This document shows positions 25,097 to 33,845 of a DNA stretch of 64,000 nucleotides, in pieces; position 1 is the stretch's first letter; each line of letters begins with the position of its first letter. Below the pieces are notes generated by a model. The model saw nothing but the letters and a program-made list of their open reading frames with translations. It was not told the origin of the DNA and ran no database searches. This DNA comes from Gaiellasilicea sp963763755 (lineage in GTDB: Bacteria; Actinomycetota; Thermoleophilia; Gaiellales; Gaiellaceae): positions 1 through 64,000 of the forward strand of contig CAVXQE010000007.1 of assembly GCA_963763755.1 (NCBI GenBank). Reading direction: 5' to 3'. The position numbers were made by a program, and so were the translations under genes.

Positions 25097-26665
25097 GTGA
25101 TCCGAATGCGCGAACAGCTGGCGCGCCCCGGGGCGTTCGTCGTCGCAGCGGAGGTGGTCTCGAGCCGCGGGCTGATCACGGCGGAAAGCGGCCGCCGGGT
25201 GATGGAGACCGCGCGGGAGCTCGCTGCCGATCCTCGCGTCGACGTGCTGTCGATCACCGACAACCCGGGAGGCCACGCCAAGCTCTCGGCAGAGACGCTC
25301 GGGGCGGATCTGGTCTCACGCGGCCAGGAGGTGATCATCCATCTCTCCTGCAAGGACTGGAACCGGAACGCGCTCGAGAGTCGCGGCTGGCAGCTCGGCT
25401 CGGAGGGATTCGACAACATCCTGGCGCTCTCCGGCGACTACCCGGCCAAGGGACGAGGTGGGCTCGCGGCTCCCGTGTTCGATACCGACTCGGTCGGCCT
25501 GCTCAACCTTCTGGCCGAGATGAACGAAGGGCTTCCGGATCTCCGGAAGCCAGGGCTGCGTCTCGACCCGACGGACTTCTATCTCGGCTGCGTCGTGACG
25601 AATCACAAGCGGCGCGAGCGCGAGGTGATGCCGCAGTACTTCAAGCTGCGCAAGAAGGTCGCGGCCGGCGCGCGCTTCGTCATCAACCAGATCGGCTGGA
25701 ACACCCGCAAGGACGACGAGCTACTGCGCTGGATCAAGCGCGACGGCTTGCCGCTCTCGACGTTCGCGAACGTGTACCTCCTGACGGCGGGAGCTGCGCG
25801 CATGTTCCATCGGGGCCAGATTCCGGGCGTCGTCGTCACCGACGAGCTGCTCGCTGTCGCCGAGCGTCATGGTGCAAGCCGCGACAAGGGCCGGGCGTTC
25901 TTCATCGACCTGGCCGCGAAGCACGTTGCGACCGCGCGCGGGCTAGGTTTCGACGGCGTCTACCTTGGAGGCCACATGTCTGCCTCCACTCTCGGCGAGA
26001 TCCTCAGCCTGGCTGAATCGTATGCAGCCGTCGACTGGCTCATGTTCGCGCGGGAGATCCAGTATCCGAAGGAGGACGAGTTCTACTTCTTCGAGGCCGA
26101 CCCGGAGACGAAGCTCTCGTCCGACGAGGTGAACGCCGAATACCTCGAGTCGAAGCGCCGCCACAAGACCGAGCTCCGCGTGCCGCTCAAGTACCGCTTC
26201 AGCCGACGCCTGCACGCTGCGGCGTTCGAGCCGGAGGCGCCGCTCTTCCCAGCGGGACGCGCGGTCTACACGGCGGTCGAGAAGGCCTCGTCGGCCCGCA
26301 AGGTCGCACACTTCCTCGAGCAGGCGGCCAAGGTGCCGCTGTTCGGCTGTCGCGACTGCGGCGACTGCTCGCTGCCCGAGATCGCCTACGTCTGCCCCGA
26401 ATCGCAGTGCGCGAAGAACCAGCGCAACGGGCCTTGCGGCGGCACCCGCGAGAGCCTGTGCGAGGTCTACGACTCGGAGTGCATCTGGTCGCAGGCGTAC
26501 GAACGACTGAAGGCATTCGGCGAGGAGGAGACCATGCTCGACGGCCCGGTCGTCATCAAGGACAACGCCCTGACGGGGACGAGCGCGTGGGCGAATACGT
26601 TCCTCGGCCGAGACCACACGACGCGCGACGAGGCGGCCCCGGGTAGCGAGCAGGCGGCGCACTGA
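25097..26665 (+). CDS. metF: MetF-like methylenetetrahydrofolate reductase with Cys-rich C-terminal domain
   Basis: A protein of about 522 residues. The first 300 form the MTHFR barrel (FVVAAEVVSSRG, DVLSITDNPGGHAK, NILALSGDYPAKG, FVINQIGW). The C-terminal 100 residues hold a cysteine-rich block (FGCRDCGDCSLPE, then CPESQCAKNQRNGPCGG) of the MTHFR C-terminal type, as in enzymes coupled to zinc or Fe-S partner proteins. GTG 25097 has GGAGG ten bases upstream; ATG 25106 is a fallback. In this cluster it would reoxidise methyl-THF made by the LigM-like demethylase, as MetF does in the Sphingobium vanillate pathway. It runs into the MarR gene with a one-base gap. Confidence 0.85.
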   Translation: MIRMREQLARPGAFVVAAEVVSSRGLITAESGRRVMETARELAADPRVDVLSITDNPGGHAKLSAETLGADLVSRGQEVIIHLSCKDWNRNALESRGWQLGSEGFDNILALSGDYPAKGRGGLAAPVFDTDSVGLLNLLAEMNEGLPDLRKPGLRLDPTDFYLGCVVTNHKRREREVMPQYFKLRKKVAAGARFVINQIGWNTRKDDELLRWIKRDGLPLSTFANVYLLTAGAARMFHRGQIPGVVVTDELLAVAERHGASRDKGRAFFIDLAAKHVATARGLGFDGVYLGGHMSASTLGEILSLAESYAAVDWLMFAREIQYPKEDEFYFFEADPETKLSSDEVNAEYLESKRRHKTELRVPLKYRFSRRLHAAAFEPEAPLFPAGRAVYTAVEKASSARKVAHFLEQAAKVPLFGCRDCGDCSLPEIAYVCPESQCAKNQRNGPCGGTRESLCEVYDSECIWSQAYERLKAFGEEETMLDGPVVIKDNALTGTSAWANTFLGRDHTTRDEAAPGSEQAAH

Positions 26666-26666
26666 C

Positions 26667-27107
26667 GTGGAGCCTCGTCTCAGCTACGTGCTCGGCCGCC
26701 TCGACCGCGTGCTCCGCCGCCGGCTCAGCGCCGCAGTCGAGCCGATCGGCCTGACCCTACCCGCCTATACCGCTCTCTCGGTGCTCCGCGTCAGGGATGG
26801 GCTCTCGAACGCCCATCTCGCCCGACTCTCGCTCGTCACACCCCAGTCCATGAGCGAGGTTCTCGGCCAGCTCGTCGCAAAGGGCTACGTCCGCCGGCGG
26901 GCGGAGCCCGGGCACGGCCGGGTGATCCGAATCGAGCTGACGAAAGCAGGAGCCCGCGCCCTCGAGCGCGGCGATCGGGCCGTGGACGACGTCGAGCGGG
27001 AGATGCTCGTCGAGCTCGACGCCGACGCCGCGGCAGACCTGAGGGCGGCCCTGCAGCTCTGCGGTCGCGCGCTCGAGCCCGATCACACGCCGGGCACCGC
27101 GCCGTAA
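26667..27107 (+). CDS. MarR-family regulator of the hydroxycinnamate genes
   Basis: A 146-residue MarR winged-helix protein: LTLPAYTALSVLRV, NAHLARLSLVTPQSMSEVLGQLVAKGYVRR with the recognition helix at about 60-75, then RVIRIELTKAG in the wing. GTG 26667 starts right after the MetF-like stop, so the two genes form one transcript. CouR and FerC, the known MarR regulators of coumarate and ferulate genes, bind acyl-CoA thioesters; the three TCAGG-N4-CTGA sites nearby fit the same scheme. The ligand is inferred. Confidence 0.85.
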   Translation: MEPRLSYVLGRLDRVLRRRLSAAVEPIGLTLPAYTALSVLRVRDGLSNAHLARLSLVTPQSMSEVLGQLVAKGYVRRRAEPGHGRVIRIELTKAGARALERGDRAVDDVEREMLVELDADAAADLRAALQLCGRALEPDHTPGTAP

Positions 27108-27240
27108 ACCGCGATGGTCGAGGTTCCGCCGAGCCGCGCTCAGGCGTGCTCGAGCTTGACGGGCAAGGAGCATCGATCAGCTCTCCCTGACCCCCGCGAT
27201 AGGCTCAGCCGACCATCGACGGCACGGAGAGGAGCTGGGC

Positions 27241-28072
27241 GTGAACGTTTCCTCGCAGTTCGACGTGGCCGGGTTCGGCGCCATCGTCACGGGCGGTGCG
27301 AGCGGGCTCGGGCTCGCCTACGGAGAGGTGCTCGCGGCGCACGGCGCCCGGGTGACGCTGATCGATGTCGACGCGCGCGCGCGTCGCCGAGCAAACCGCC
27401 CGCCTGCAGGACGAGGGGCTCGACGTGCGCGGTACGGTCGCGGACGTGAGCGACCACGCCGCCCTCGACCACGCCATCGACGAGGCGGCGGACGTCTACG
27501 GCCGCCTCGATGTCGCCTTCGCCAACGCCGGCATCGATTCCGGCCCCGGCTTCGTCGGCGGCTGGGCGGGCCGCGACCGGCCGCGCATCGAGGACGGCGC
27601 CCTCGAGCGCTACACGGACGAGCGCTGGAACCGGGTGATCGAGGTCAACCTCACCGGGGTCTTCGTGACGGCGCGCGCCGCCGTCCGCCACATGCGCCCG
27701 CGCAGGTTCGGGCGCATCATCGTCACCACATCGCTCGCGGCGTCCAAGGTCGAGCCGGCGATCGGCTCGGCCTACATGACGGCCAAGGCCGGAGCTAGAC
27801 ACCTCATGCACACGCTCGCACTCGAACTCGCGGCGTACGGCATCACGGCGAACGCGATCGCACCCGGGTTCTTCGTCACCAACATCGGCGGCGGTCACGC
27901 ACATGACCCCGAGCTGCAGACGGCGGTTGCGAAGGAGGTTCCGATGCACCGCGTCGGCCGACCGGACGACATCAAGGCGCTTGCCCTGTTCCTCGCCTCG
28001 CCGGCTTCCGAGTACATCACCGGGCAGGAGATCGTCATCGACGGCGGCTGGGGTCTGGGAATCGCAGACTGA
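27241..28072 (+). CDS. Short-chain dehydrogenase/reductase, frame break in a GC repeat near 27377
   Basis: The N-terminal piece (GTG 27241, good site GGAGAGGAG) carries VTGGASGLG and LIDVDAR. The frame then shifts in the CG-repeat at 27372-27383, and the second piece carries VAEQTARLQDEG, NAGIDS, VNLTGVFVT, the catalytic SAYMTAKAG (YxxxK) and APGFFVTN to the stop at 28072. Restoring one GC dinucleotide would give one SDR of about 278 residues, so a sequence error is likely. The substrate is unknown; it follows the hydroxycinnamate genes but after a 133-base gap. Confidence 0.75.
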
Positions 28073-28211
28073 GCGCTCGGTCCGCTGCGATCACGGCCCG
28101 TCGAGCCGGGACGAGCGCCGCCCATCGGACGCATGTCGAGAAGCTCTGACTGGCTCCGCTCACTAGGTGAAGGGCCACGACAGGCGCGGCCCACGACACC
28201 AGGAGACCACG

Positions 28212-28623
28212 ATGCCGAAGTACCTGCTTCTCAAGCACTACCGCGGCGGCCCGGAGCCGCACCATCCCTTCCCGCCGATGGACCAGTGGGCCCCCGAGGA
28301 CGTGGAGGCGCACATCGCCTTCCAAAGGCACGTCAGCGAGCTGCTCGAGGAGAACGGCGAGTACGTTGGCGCGGAAGCGCTCACGCCGGCGCGCACCTGG
28401 GTGCGCTACGGCGGTCCGGACGCCGCGCCCGTCACCACGGACGGCCCGCTGCCCGAGACCAGCGATCTCGTGGCCGGGCTGGTTCATGATCGACGTCGAG
28501 TCGCACGAGCGCGCGGTCGAGCTCGCGGCCTACGTCTCCTCCGAGCCCGGCCCGGGCGGGGAGCCGCTGTACGAGTGGATCGACGTCCGGGAGATCATGT
28601 CCGGCACGCCCTCGGACGACTGA
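28212..28623 (+). CDS. YCII/DGPF-domain protein, frame break near 28477
   Basis: ATG 28212 opens a DGPF (YCII-related) protein: PKYLLLKHYRGG, then TTDGPLPETSDLVAG, the degenerate DGPF motif. One extra G in GGG at 28476-28478 breaks the frame; the other frame continues WFMIDVESHERAVELAAY to EIMSGTPSDD. Restored length is about 136 residues. Such proteins stand next to ECF42 sigma factors, as here with 6 bases between genes. Their biochemical role is not settled. Confidence 0.75.
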
Positions 28624-28629
28624 CCCGGC

Positions 28630-29832
28630 GTGATCGACGAGCCGACGCGACGGCTGGACGAGGGCGCGCTGCGCGCCCTCGTCCCTCGGGTGCTCGCGAG
28701 CCTGGTCCGGCGGGGCGAGGACTTCGACGCCGCCGAGGACGCGCTGCAGGAGGCGCTGCTGGAGGCGCTGCGGGTGTGGCCAGAGCACCCGCCGCGCGAC
28801 CCGCCCGCGTGGCTGGCGACGGTCGCGACCCGGCGGCTCGTCGACGCCCGCCGCAGCGAGGCCGCCCGTCACCGCCGCGAGGAGGCGACGTACGCCGAGC
28901 CGCCGCGGCCCGCCACCACCGAGGAGGGCGACGACACCCTCTTCCTGCTCTTCTGCTGCTGCCACCCCGACCTCGCGCCAGCCTCCCAGGTGGCGCTGAC
29001 GCTGCGCGCCGTCGGCGGCCTCACGACCCGGGAGATCGCCGACGCCTTCTACGTGCCGGAGGCGACGATGGCGCAGCGGATCAGCCGGGCCAAGCGCGCC
29101 CTGCAGGGGCGCCGCCTGGACCAGCCCGGCGACCTCGCCGTCGTGCTGCGCGTGCTCTACCTCGTCTACACGACCGGCCACGCGGGCCGGGTGGACCTGG
29201 CCGGCGAGGCGATCCGGCTCGCCCGCCAACTCACTCTCGCCACCGAGGAGCCGGAGGCGCGCGGGCTGCTCGCGCTGATGCTCCTCAACCACGCCCGGCT
29301 CCCGGCGCGATTCGACTCAGCAGGTCGGATCGTCACGCTCGACCGGCAGGATCGCGGCCTGTGGGACACCCGAGAGATCGCCGAGGGCGTGCGCGTCCTG
29401 CAGTCGGCGCTGGCCGTTCAGCGCCCTGGCCGCTACCAGATCGAGGCCGCGATCGCCGCCCTGCACGACGACGCGGCAAGCGCCGAGGAGACCGACTGGC
29501 CGCAGATCCTCGCCTGGTACGACGAGCTCGTCGCCCTCACCGACGACCCGGTGCACCAGGATCCCGCCGCGGTGCTCGGGCGCGCGGTCGCGGTCGGCCA
29601 CTTCCTCGGCGCCGCCGCCGGGCTGCGCGAGACCGACCGGCTGCGCGAGGTGCTCGGCGAGCGGCACCGCTGGCACGCCGTCCGCGGCCACCTGCACGAA
29701 CTGGGCGGCGACCTCCCTGCCGCCGCCACGGCGTATGCCGAGGCCGCCCGCCGGGCCACGAACGTCGCCGAGCGCGACCACCTGGTCCGCCAGGCCGCCC
29801 GCGCGCGGGCCGCCATCGGCATCCACTCTTGA
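28630..29832 (+). CDS. ECF42-type RNA polymerase sigma factor with long C-terminal extension
   Basis: A 400-residue protein starting at GTG 28630. Residues 10-75 are sigma region 2 (FDAAEDALQEALLEALRVWPEHPP, WLATVATRRLVDARR), residues 115-165 region 4 (LTLRAVGGLTTREIADAFYVPEATMAQRISRAK). The other 230 residues are a helical TPR-like extension (AEAARRATNVAERDHLVRQAAR at the end), typical of ECF42. No anti-sigma gene is present; the DGPF gene upstream is the usual partner. Its stop lies inside a tRNA-like fragment, suggesting that the module was joined here by recombination. Confidence 0.88.
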   Translation: MIDEPTRRLDEGALRALVPRVLASLVRRGEDFDAAEDALQEALLEALRVWPEHPPRDPPAWLATVATRRLVDARRSEAARHRREEATYAEPPRPATTEEGDDTLFLLFCCCHPDLAPASQVALTLRAVGGLTTREIADAFYVPEATMAQRISRAKRALQGRRLDQPGDLAVVLRVLYLVYTTGHAGRVDLAGEAIRLARQLTLATEEPEARGLLALMLLNHARLPARFDSAGRIVTLDRQDRGLWDTREIAEGVRVLQSALAVQRPGRYQIEAAIAALHDDAASAEETDWPQILAWYDELVALTDDPVHQDPAAVLGRAVAVGHFLGAAAGLRETDRLREVLGERHRWHAVRGHLHELGGDLPAAATAYAEAARRATNVAERDHLVRQAARARAAIGIHS

Positions 29833-29867
29833 TCCCAAGGTCGCTGGTTCGATCCCAGCACGGCCCG
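29826..29867 (+). other. 3' half of a tRNA (Lys-CTT-like), attachment-site-like remnant
   Basis: CTCTTGATCCCA, then AGGTC, then a perfect T-arm GCTGG-TTCGATC-CCAGC, then ACGGCCC-G as an acceptor 3' strand. The 5' half, including the D-arm and the 5' anticodon stem, is absent, so this is no functional tRNA. Its loop would read anticodon CTT (Lys), with G instead of A after it. Such tRNA 3' ends are the usual att sites of integrases. The ECF42 stop codon TGA (29830-29832) falls inside it. Confidence 0.5.
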
Positions 29868-29901
29868 TGACGACAGTTCCGGCGGGGTAAGGTCGCGATG
29901 G

Positions 29902-31056
29902 ATGCCCGCAACGGCAGTCGACCACGAGCATCGCGTCACGCCGCGAGAGCTCTTCTTCGACCTCGTCTTCGTGTTCGCGTTCACGCAGGTCGCGACGCTG
30001 CTCGCCAACGATCCGTCGTTCGCCGGGATCGGCCGCGGCGTGCTCGTGCTGGCCGCGCTCTGGTGGGCGTGGGCCTCGTACGCCTGGCTGACGAACGTCG
30101 TCGATCCTGAGGAAACTGTCGTCGGCGCGGCGCTGCTCGTCGCGCTGATCGCGATGTTCGTGGGAGCGCTCGTGGTGCCGGAGGTCTTCGCCGGCAAGGG
30201 GGTGCTCTTCGGCGCCGCCTTCCTCGTCGTCTGCGCCATGCACACCGCGCTCTACGCGCTGGTCGGCCGTGGCCACCCCGACCTGCTGCGGGCTGTGCTG
30301 CGCCTGGCGCCGTGGACGCTCGGCGGCGCGACCCTGATCCTCATCGCCGGCTTCACGGACGGTGCGCAGATCTGGCTCTGGCTCGCAGCGCTCGCGTGCA
30401 CCTACGTCGGAGCCGTCGCGACCGGGACGTCGGGCTGGCGGTTGCATCCGTCGCACTTCGCGGAGCGCTACGGCCTGATCGTGATCATCGCGCTCGGTGA
30501 GGCGTTCATCTCGATCGGGATCGGCGCCAGCGCCACCGACATCGGGCTGGGCGAGGTCGTGGCAGCGGTCCTCGGTCTGCTGATCGCCACCTCGTTCTGG
30601 CTCGCGTACTTCGACTTCTTCTCGATCCGCGGCGAGCGCACGCTTCTCGAACGCGACGGAGCAGAGCGCGTGGCGCTTGCCCGTGACCTCTACGTGTACG
30701 CGCACTTCCCGATGATCGTCGGCATCGTGCTCTTCGCCTTCGCGATGAAGACCGTGATCGGACACGTAGGCGAGGACCTGGACTCCGTCGCGGCCTTCGC
30801 GCTCTGCGGTGGGAGCGCGCTCTACCTGCTCGCGTATTCGGCGATTCGGTCGCGGGTCGAAGGACGGGTGAGGCTGAGCCGCGGCCGCTTCGTGGCGGCG
30901 CTCGCCCTCGTGCTCCTGCTCCCGGTGGCAACCGTCGTCCCGGCGTTGGCCGCTCTGGCGCTCGTCACCGCCGTCTGGCTGGCGTTGCACACCTACGAGT
31001 TCGTGTGGTGGCGCGAGGCCCGCGCAGAGTCGCGCTCGATGCTCGCGTCGTCCTAG
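29902..31056 (+). CDS. LtrA-family membrane protein, copy 1
   Basis: A 384-residue integral membrane protein with about ten to twelve hydrophobic spans. LtrA hallmarks are VTPRELFFDLVFVFAFTQVA near residue 11, LWWAWASYAWLTN, and HPSHFAERYGLIVIIALGEAF in the middle. The family is named for low-temperature requirement in Listeria; its transport or enzymatic role is unknown. It ends in a CTAG shared with the stop of LtrA copy 2 on the other strand. Confidence 0.85.
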   Translation: MPATAVDHEHRVTPRELFFDLVFVFAFTQVATLLANDPSFAGIGRGVLVLAALWWAWASYAWLTNVVDPEETVVGAALLVALIAMFVGALVVPEVFAGKGVLFGAAFLVVCAMHTALYALVGRGHPDLLRAVLRLAPWTLGGATLILIAGFTDGAQIWLWLAALACTYVGAVATGTSGWRLHPSHFAERYGLIVIIALGEAFISIGIGASATDIGLGEVVAAVLGLLIATSFWLAYFDFFSIRGERTLLERDGAERVALARDLYVYAHFPMIVGIVLFAFAMKTVIGHVGEDLDSVAAFALCGGSALYLLAYSAIRSRVEGRVRLSRGRFVAALALVLLLPVATVVPALAALALVTAVWLALHTYEFVWWREARAESRSMLASS

Positions 31057-32165
31057 GCGGCCTCGGCCACGGGCTCGAGCGTCTCGAGCGCACACAGGAG
31101 CACGACGACGAGCGTGGCGAGGGCGGTCACCCACAGTGCGGAGAGCTGGCCGCCGAACGCGAAGACGGCGAGCAGCCCGACCGCGCCCACCAGCTTCGTG
31201 TAACTCACCTCGCCCACCATCCGCAGCCTGAAGGCGACGTTCCCGAGCAGATAGAGGGCGAGCCCACCGCAGAGAGCGAGGCGCGCGGCGTCGGGAAGCG
31301 GTTCGCCCAGGTCATGGATCGTGACCTTCATCCCCACCGCGAAGACGATGATTCCGGCCACGATCACGAGATGGAGGTAGCTGTAGCCGTCGGCCGCCGC
31401 GAGGACGGGGTCGTCGTGATCGCGAAGCCGCGCCTCCGCCGTGTCGGCGAAGCGGTCGAAATAGGTCCACCACAGGCCGATGGTCGCGACGAGACCCAGA
31501 GCGACGGCCGCGACGAGGTCTGCGTCCATCGGTTGCTCGTTCGCGCTCAAGCCGATCGCGACGATCGATTCGCCCAGACAGATGATCACGAACAGGCTGT
31601 AGCGCTCGGCGAAGTGAGCAACCGCCACGCGCTGCAGGCCGCGAAGGCGCTCGCGGGTGAGCCAGGCGGGGCCCGCGTAGTCGATCGCCACCGCCAGTGT
31701 CCAGAGCACGACACGTGCCGGCCCGGTGAGGAACGAGCCGGCGATGAGGAGCGTCATGCCGACCCCAACCGTGGCGGCGAACCCTGCGATCGCCGACCAC
31801 GAAGCATGGCCGCGTCTCGCCGCGTGCGCGTAGAGAGCCAGGTGCAGCAAACGGACGCCGGCGTAGGTGCAGGCGAAGAGCGTCGCCCGGTCGCCGAACG
31901 CCTGAGGCAGCGAGAGGCCGGTGATGAAGATCAGGACCATCCCCAGCAGCAGGACGCCGCGGAGCACGCGCGACCGCTCCTGCTCGGCATTCGCCGCCCA
32001 CACGAAGGCCGACCACGCCCACCACACGAGTGCCAGTACGAGCATCCCGCGGCCGAAGCCGGGCCACGACAAGTCGCGGGAGAGAAGCGTCGCGACCTGG
32101 GTCACGGCGAACACGAACACCAGGTCCCACAACAGCTCGACCGGACTCGTACGGCGCTCTTCCAC
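31053..32165 (-). CDS. LtrA-family membrane protein, copy 2
   Basis: A 370-residue LtrA protein from GTG 32165. Its marks mirror copy 1: SPVELLWDLVFVFAVTQVA, VWWAWSAFVWAAN, AHFAERYSLFVIICLGESIVAIG. About ten hydrophobic segments. It lies 23 bases after the ECF42 stop of its own triplet. The two LtrA genes converge and overlap by four bases (CTAG). Copies are clearly related but not near-identical, so this is an old duplication or separate gain. Confidence 0.85.
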   Translation of the reverse strand: MEERRTSPVELLWDLVFVFAVTQVATLLSRDLSWPGFGRGMLVLALVWWAWSAFVWAANAEQERSRVLRGVLLLGMVLIFITGLSLPQAFGDRATLFACTYAGVRLLHLALYAHAARRGHASWSAIAGFAATVGVGMTLLIAGSFLTGPARVVLWTLAVAIDYAGPAWLTRERLRGLQRVAVAHFAERYSLFVIICLGESIVAIGLSANEQPMDADLVAAVALGLVATIGLWWTYFDRFADTAEARLRDHDDPVLAAADGYSYLHLVIVAGIIVFAVGMKVTIHDLGEPLPDAARLALCGGLALYLLGNVAFRLRMVGEVSYTKLVGAVGLLAVFAFGGQLSALWVTALATLVVVLLCALETLEPVAEAA

Positions 32166-32188
32166 CCCGCGATTATCGCCGGGAGAGG

Positions 32189-33395
32189 TCAGTCTCCGAG
32201 CTCGGCCAGCCGCCGCTCGAGGAAGCGCCGCTCGGCGTCTGAGTGAACGAGCTCGAGCGCGCGGTCGTAGGCCTCGCGCGCGTCCTCGACGCGATCGAGC
32301 CGGCGCAGCAGCTCCGCGCGCGTCGCGTGAAGGTAGTGGTACTGGTCGAGCTCGAGGCTCTCCACCAAGGCGAGTGCCGTCTCGGGCTCGCCGGCCTCGG
32401 CGATCGCTGCGGCCTGGTTGAGCTCCACGACCGACGAACCGGTGAGACGGGCGAGCTCGCCGTAGAGGGCGGCGAGCTGCGGCCAGTCCTGCGGGCTCGT
32501 CCGAGTGCAGGGAGGCGATCGCCGCCTGCAGCACGTAGGGACCGCGGCCGCCGAGAGCCAGTGCGCGAGCGAGCGCGGCGCGTCCCGCCGCGATCTGGTC
32601 GTCGTCCCAGAGCGATCGATCCTGGTCGCGGAGGAGGACGACCGCGCCGTCGACGAACCGCGCCTCGCGCCGGGCGTCGTTCACCAGCATCAGCGCCAGC
32701 AGTCCGTGCACTTCCGGCTCGTCGGGCATCAGCCCGGCGAGCGCGCGTCCCAGCCGGATCGCTTCTGCCGCCAGGTCTCCGCGGCCGCCGTAGCCCTCGT
32801 TGAAGATCAGATAGACGACCGCGAGCACCGCGGCGAGACGGTCGGGGAGCAGGTGCGCCGGCGGCACGCGAAACGGGATCCCGGCGGCCTTGATCTTGCT
32901 CTTCGCGCGGACGAGCCGCTTGGCCATGGTCGGCTCGGGGACGAGGAAGGCGCGGGCGATCTCCTCGACCGTCAGCCCGCCCAGCGTCCGCAGCGTCAGC
33001 GCGACCTGGGCATCGAGATCGAGCGCCGGATGGCAGCACGTGAAGACGAGCTCGAGGCGCTCGTCCGGGATCGTCGTCTCGTCCATCTCGTCCTCCATCG
33101 ACTCCGGCACCTCGAGCAGGCGGGTCTTCGCCAGAAGCGTGCGATCGCGGCGGATCCGATCGATCGCACGGTTGCGCGCCGTCGTCACCAGCCACGCGCG
33201 CGGGTTGTCGGGAGTCCCGTCGCGGGGCCAGCGCTCGGCGGCGACCGCGAACGCCTCCTGCGCGGCTTCCTCGGCGAGATCGAAGTCGCCGAGGAAGCCG
33301 ATCAGGCCGGCGAGGACGCGGCCCCACTCGTCGCGGAAGACCTGCTCGAGCGGCGCCAGGCTAGTACTCCACGACCGGGCGCACCTCGATCGCAC
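32189..33395 (-). CDS. ECF42-type sigma factor, copy 2, frame break near 32494
   Basis: Sigma region 2 is DFDLAEEAAQEAFAVAAERW and WLVTTARNRAIDRIRR; region 4 is LTLRTLGGLTVEEIARAFLVPEPTMAKRLVRAK. The C-terminal extension reads to ASLHSDEP, then one extra base in GGG/CCC at 32493-32495 breaks it; the other frame continues DWPQLAALYGELARLTGSS and ends LERRLAELGD at 32189. Restored length is about 400. The start is uncertain: GTG 33395 overlaps the DGPF end by 35 bases, while family homology begins near 33359 (a CTG). It pairs with the DGPF gene upstream. Confidence 0.8.
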
Positions 33396-33723
33396 CGCCC
33401 ATGCGAGCCGCCGGAATGCGCGACGCGAGCTCGATCGCGGCGTCGAGGTCGTCGGCCTCGAAGGTGAGCCAGCCGCCGAGCGCCTCCTTGACTGCGACGA
33501 ACGGCCCGTCCGTGGTCAGCGTCTTGCCGTCCTGCACCCGCACGGTGGTCGCGGTCTCCGGCGGCTGCAGCTGGACTCCGGCGGGCGTGACGCCGGGGGT
33601 CTCGTTGATCGCCTGGTAGTCGGCGTAGACCGCCTTCTGCTCGTCCTCCGACAGGCGTCCCCACTCATCCGGGGTGTACGGCGTCGGCGCGTCACCCTGA
33701 TGGATCAACAGCACGTACTTCAT
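33361..33723 (-). CDS. YCII/DGPF-domain protein, copy 2
   Basis: A 120-residue DGPF protein, intact: KYVLLIHQGDAPTPYTPDEW at the start, TTDGPFVAVKEALGGW with the family motif, then IPAARMGGAIEVRPV at the end. It is the first gene of the minus-strand DGPF-ECF42-LtrA triplet. Regulation with its sigma factor is likely, as in other ECF42 loci, but unproven here. ATG 33723 has AGGAGGA nearby (GAGGAGGAGACATG). Confidence 0.88.
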   Translation of the reverse strand: MKYVLLIHQGDAPTPYTPDEWGRLSEDEQKAVYADYQAINETPGVTPAGVQLQPPETATTVRVQDGKTLTTDGPFVAVKEALGGWLTFEADDLDAAIELASRIPAARMGGAIEVRPVVEY

Positions 33724-33845
33724 GTCTCCTCCTCTCGTCGAGCATTGTCGCCTTCAAGACGAACGGCGGACGTGCGAAAGGACACCCGCGAAAATCTCTG
33801 CGGAAACACTTGGCACCACCCTCGAGACGTTGTACGTTCGCACCA

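Noticed and set aside
29317..31134. Peptides with GRAGIEPATLGSR and CWDRTSDLGIKS on the minus strand
   Set aside because: These are typical false products of antisense tRNA 3' ends. They led to the tRNA-remnant call and are not genes.
31053..33395. A fused ECF42-LtrA protein of 780 residues
   Set aside because: The sigma part shifts frame near 32494 and its true end is at 32189; LtrA starts again at GTG 32165. The fusion is produced by the frame break.
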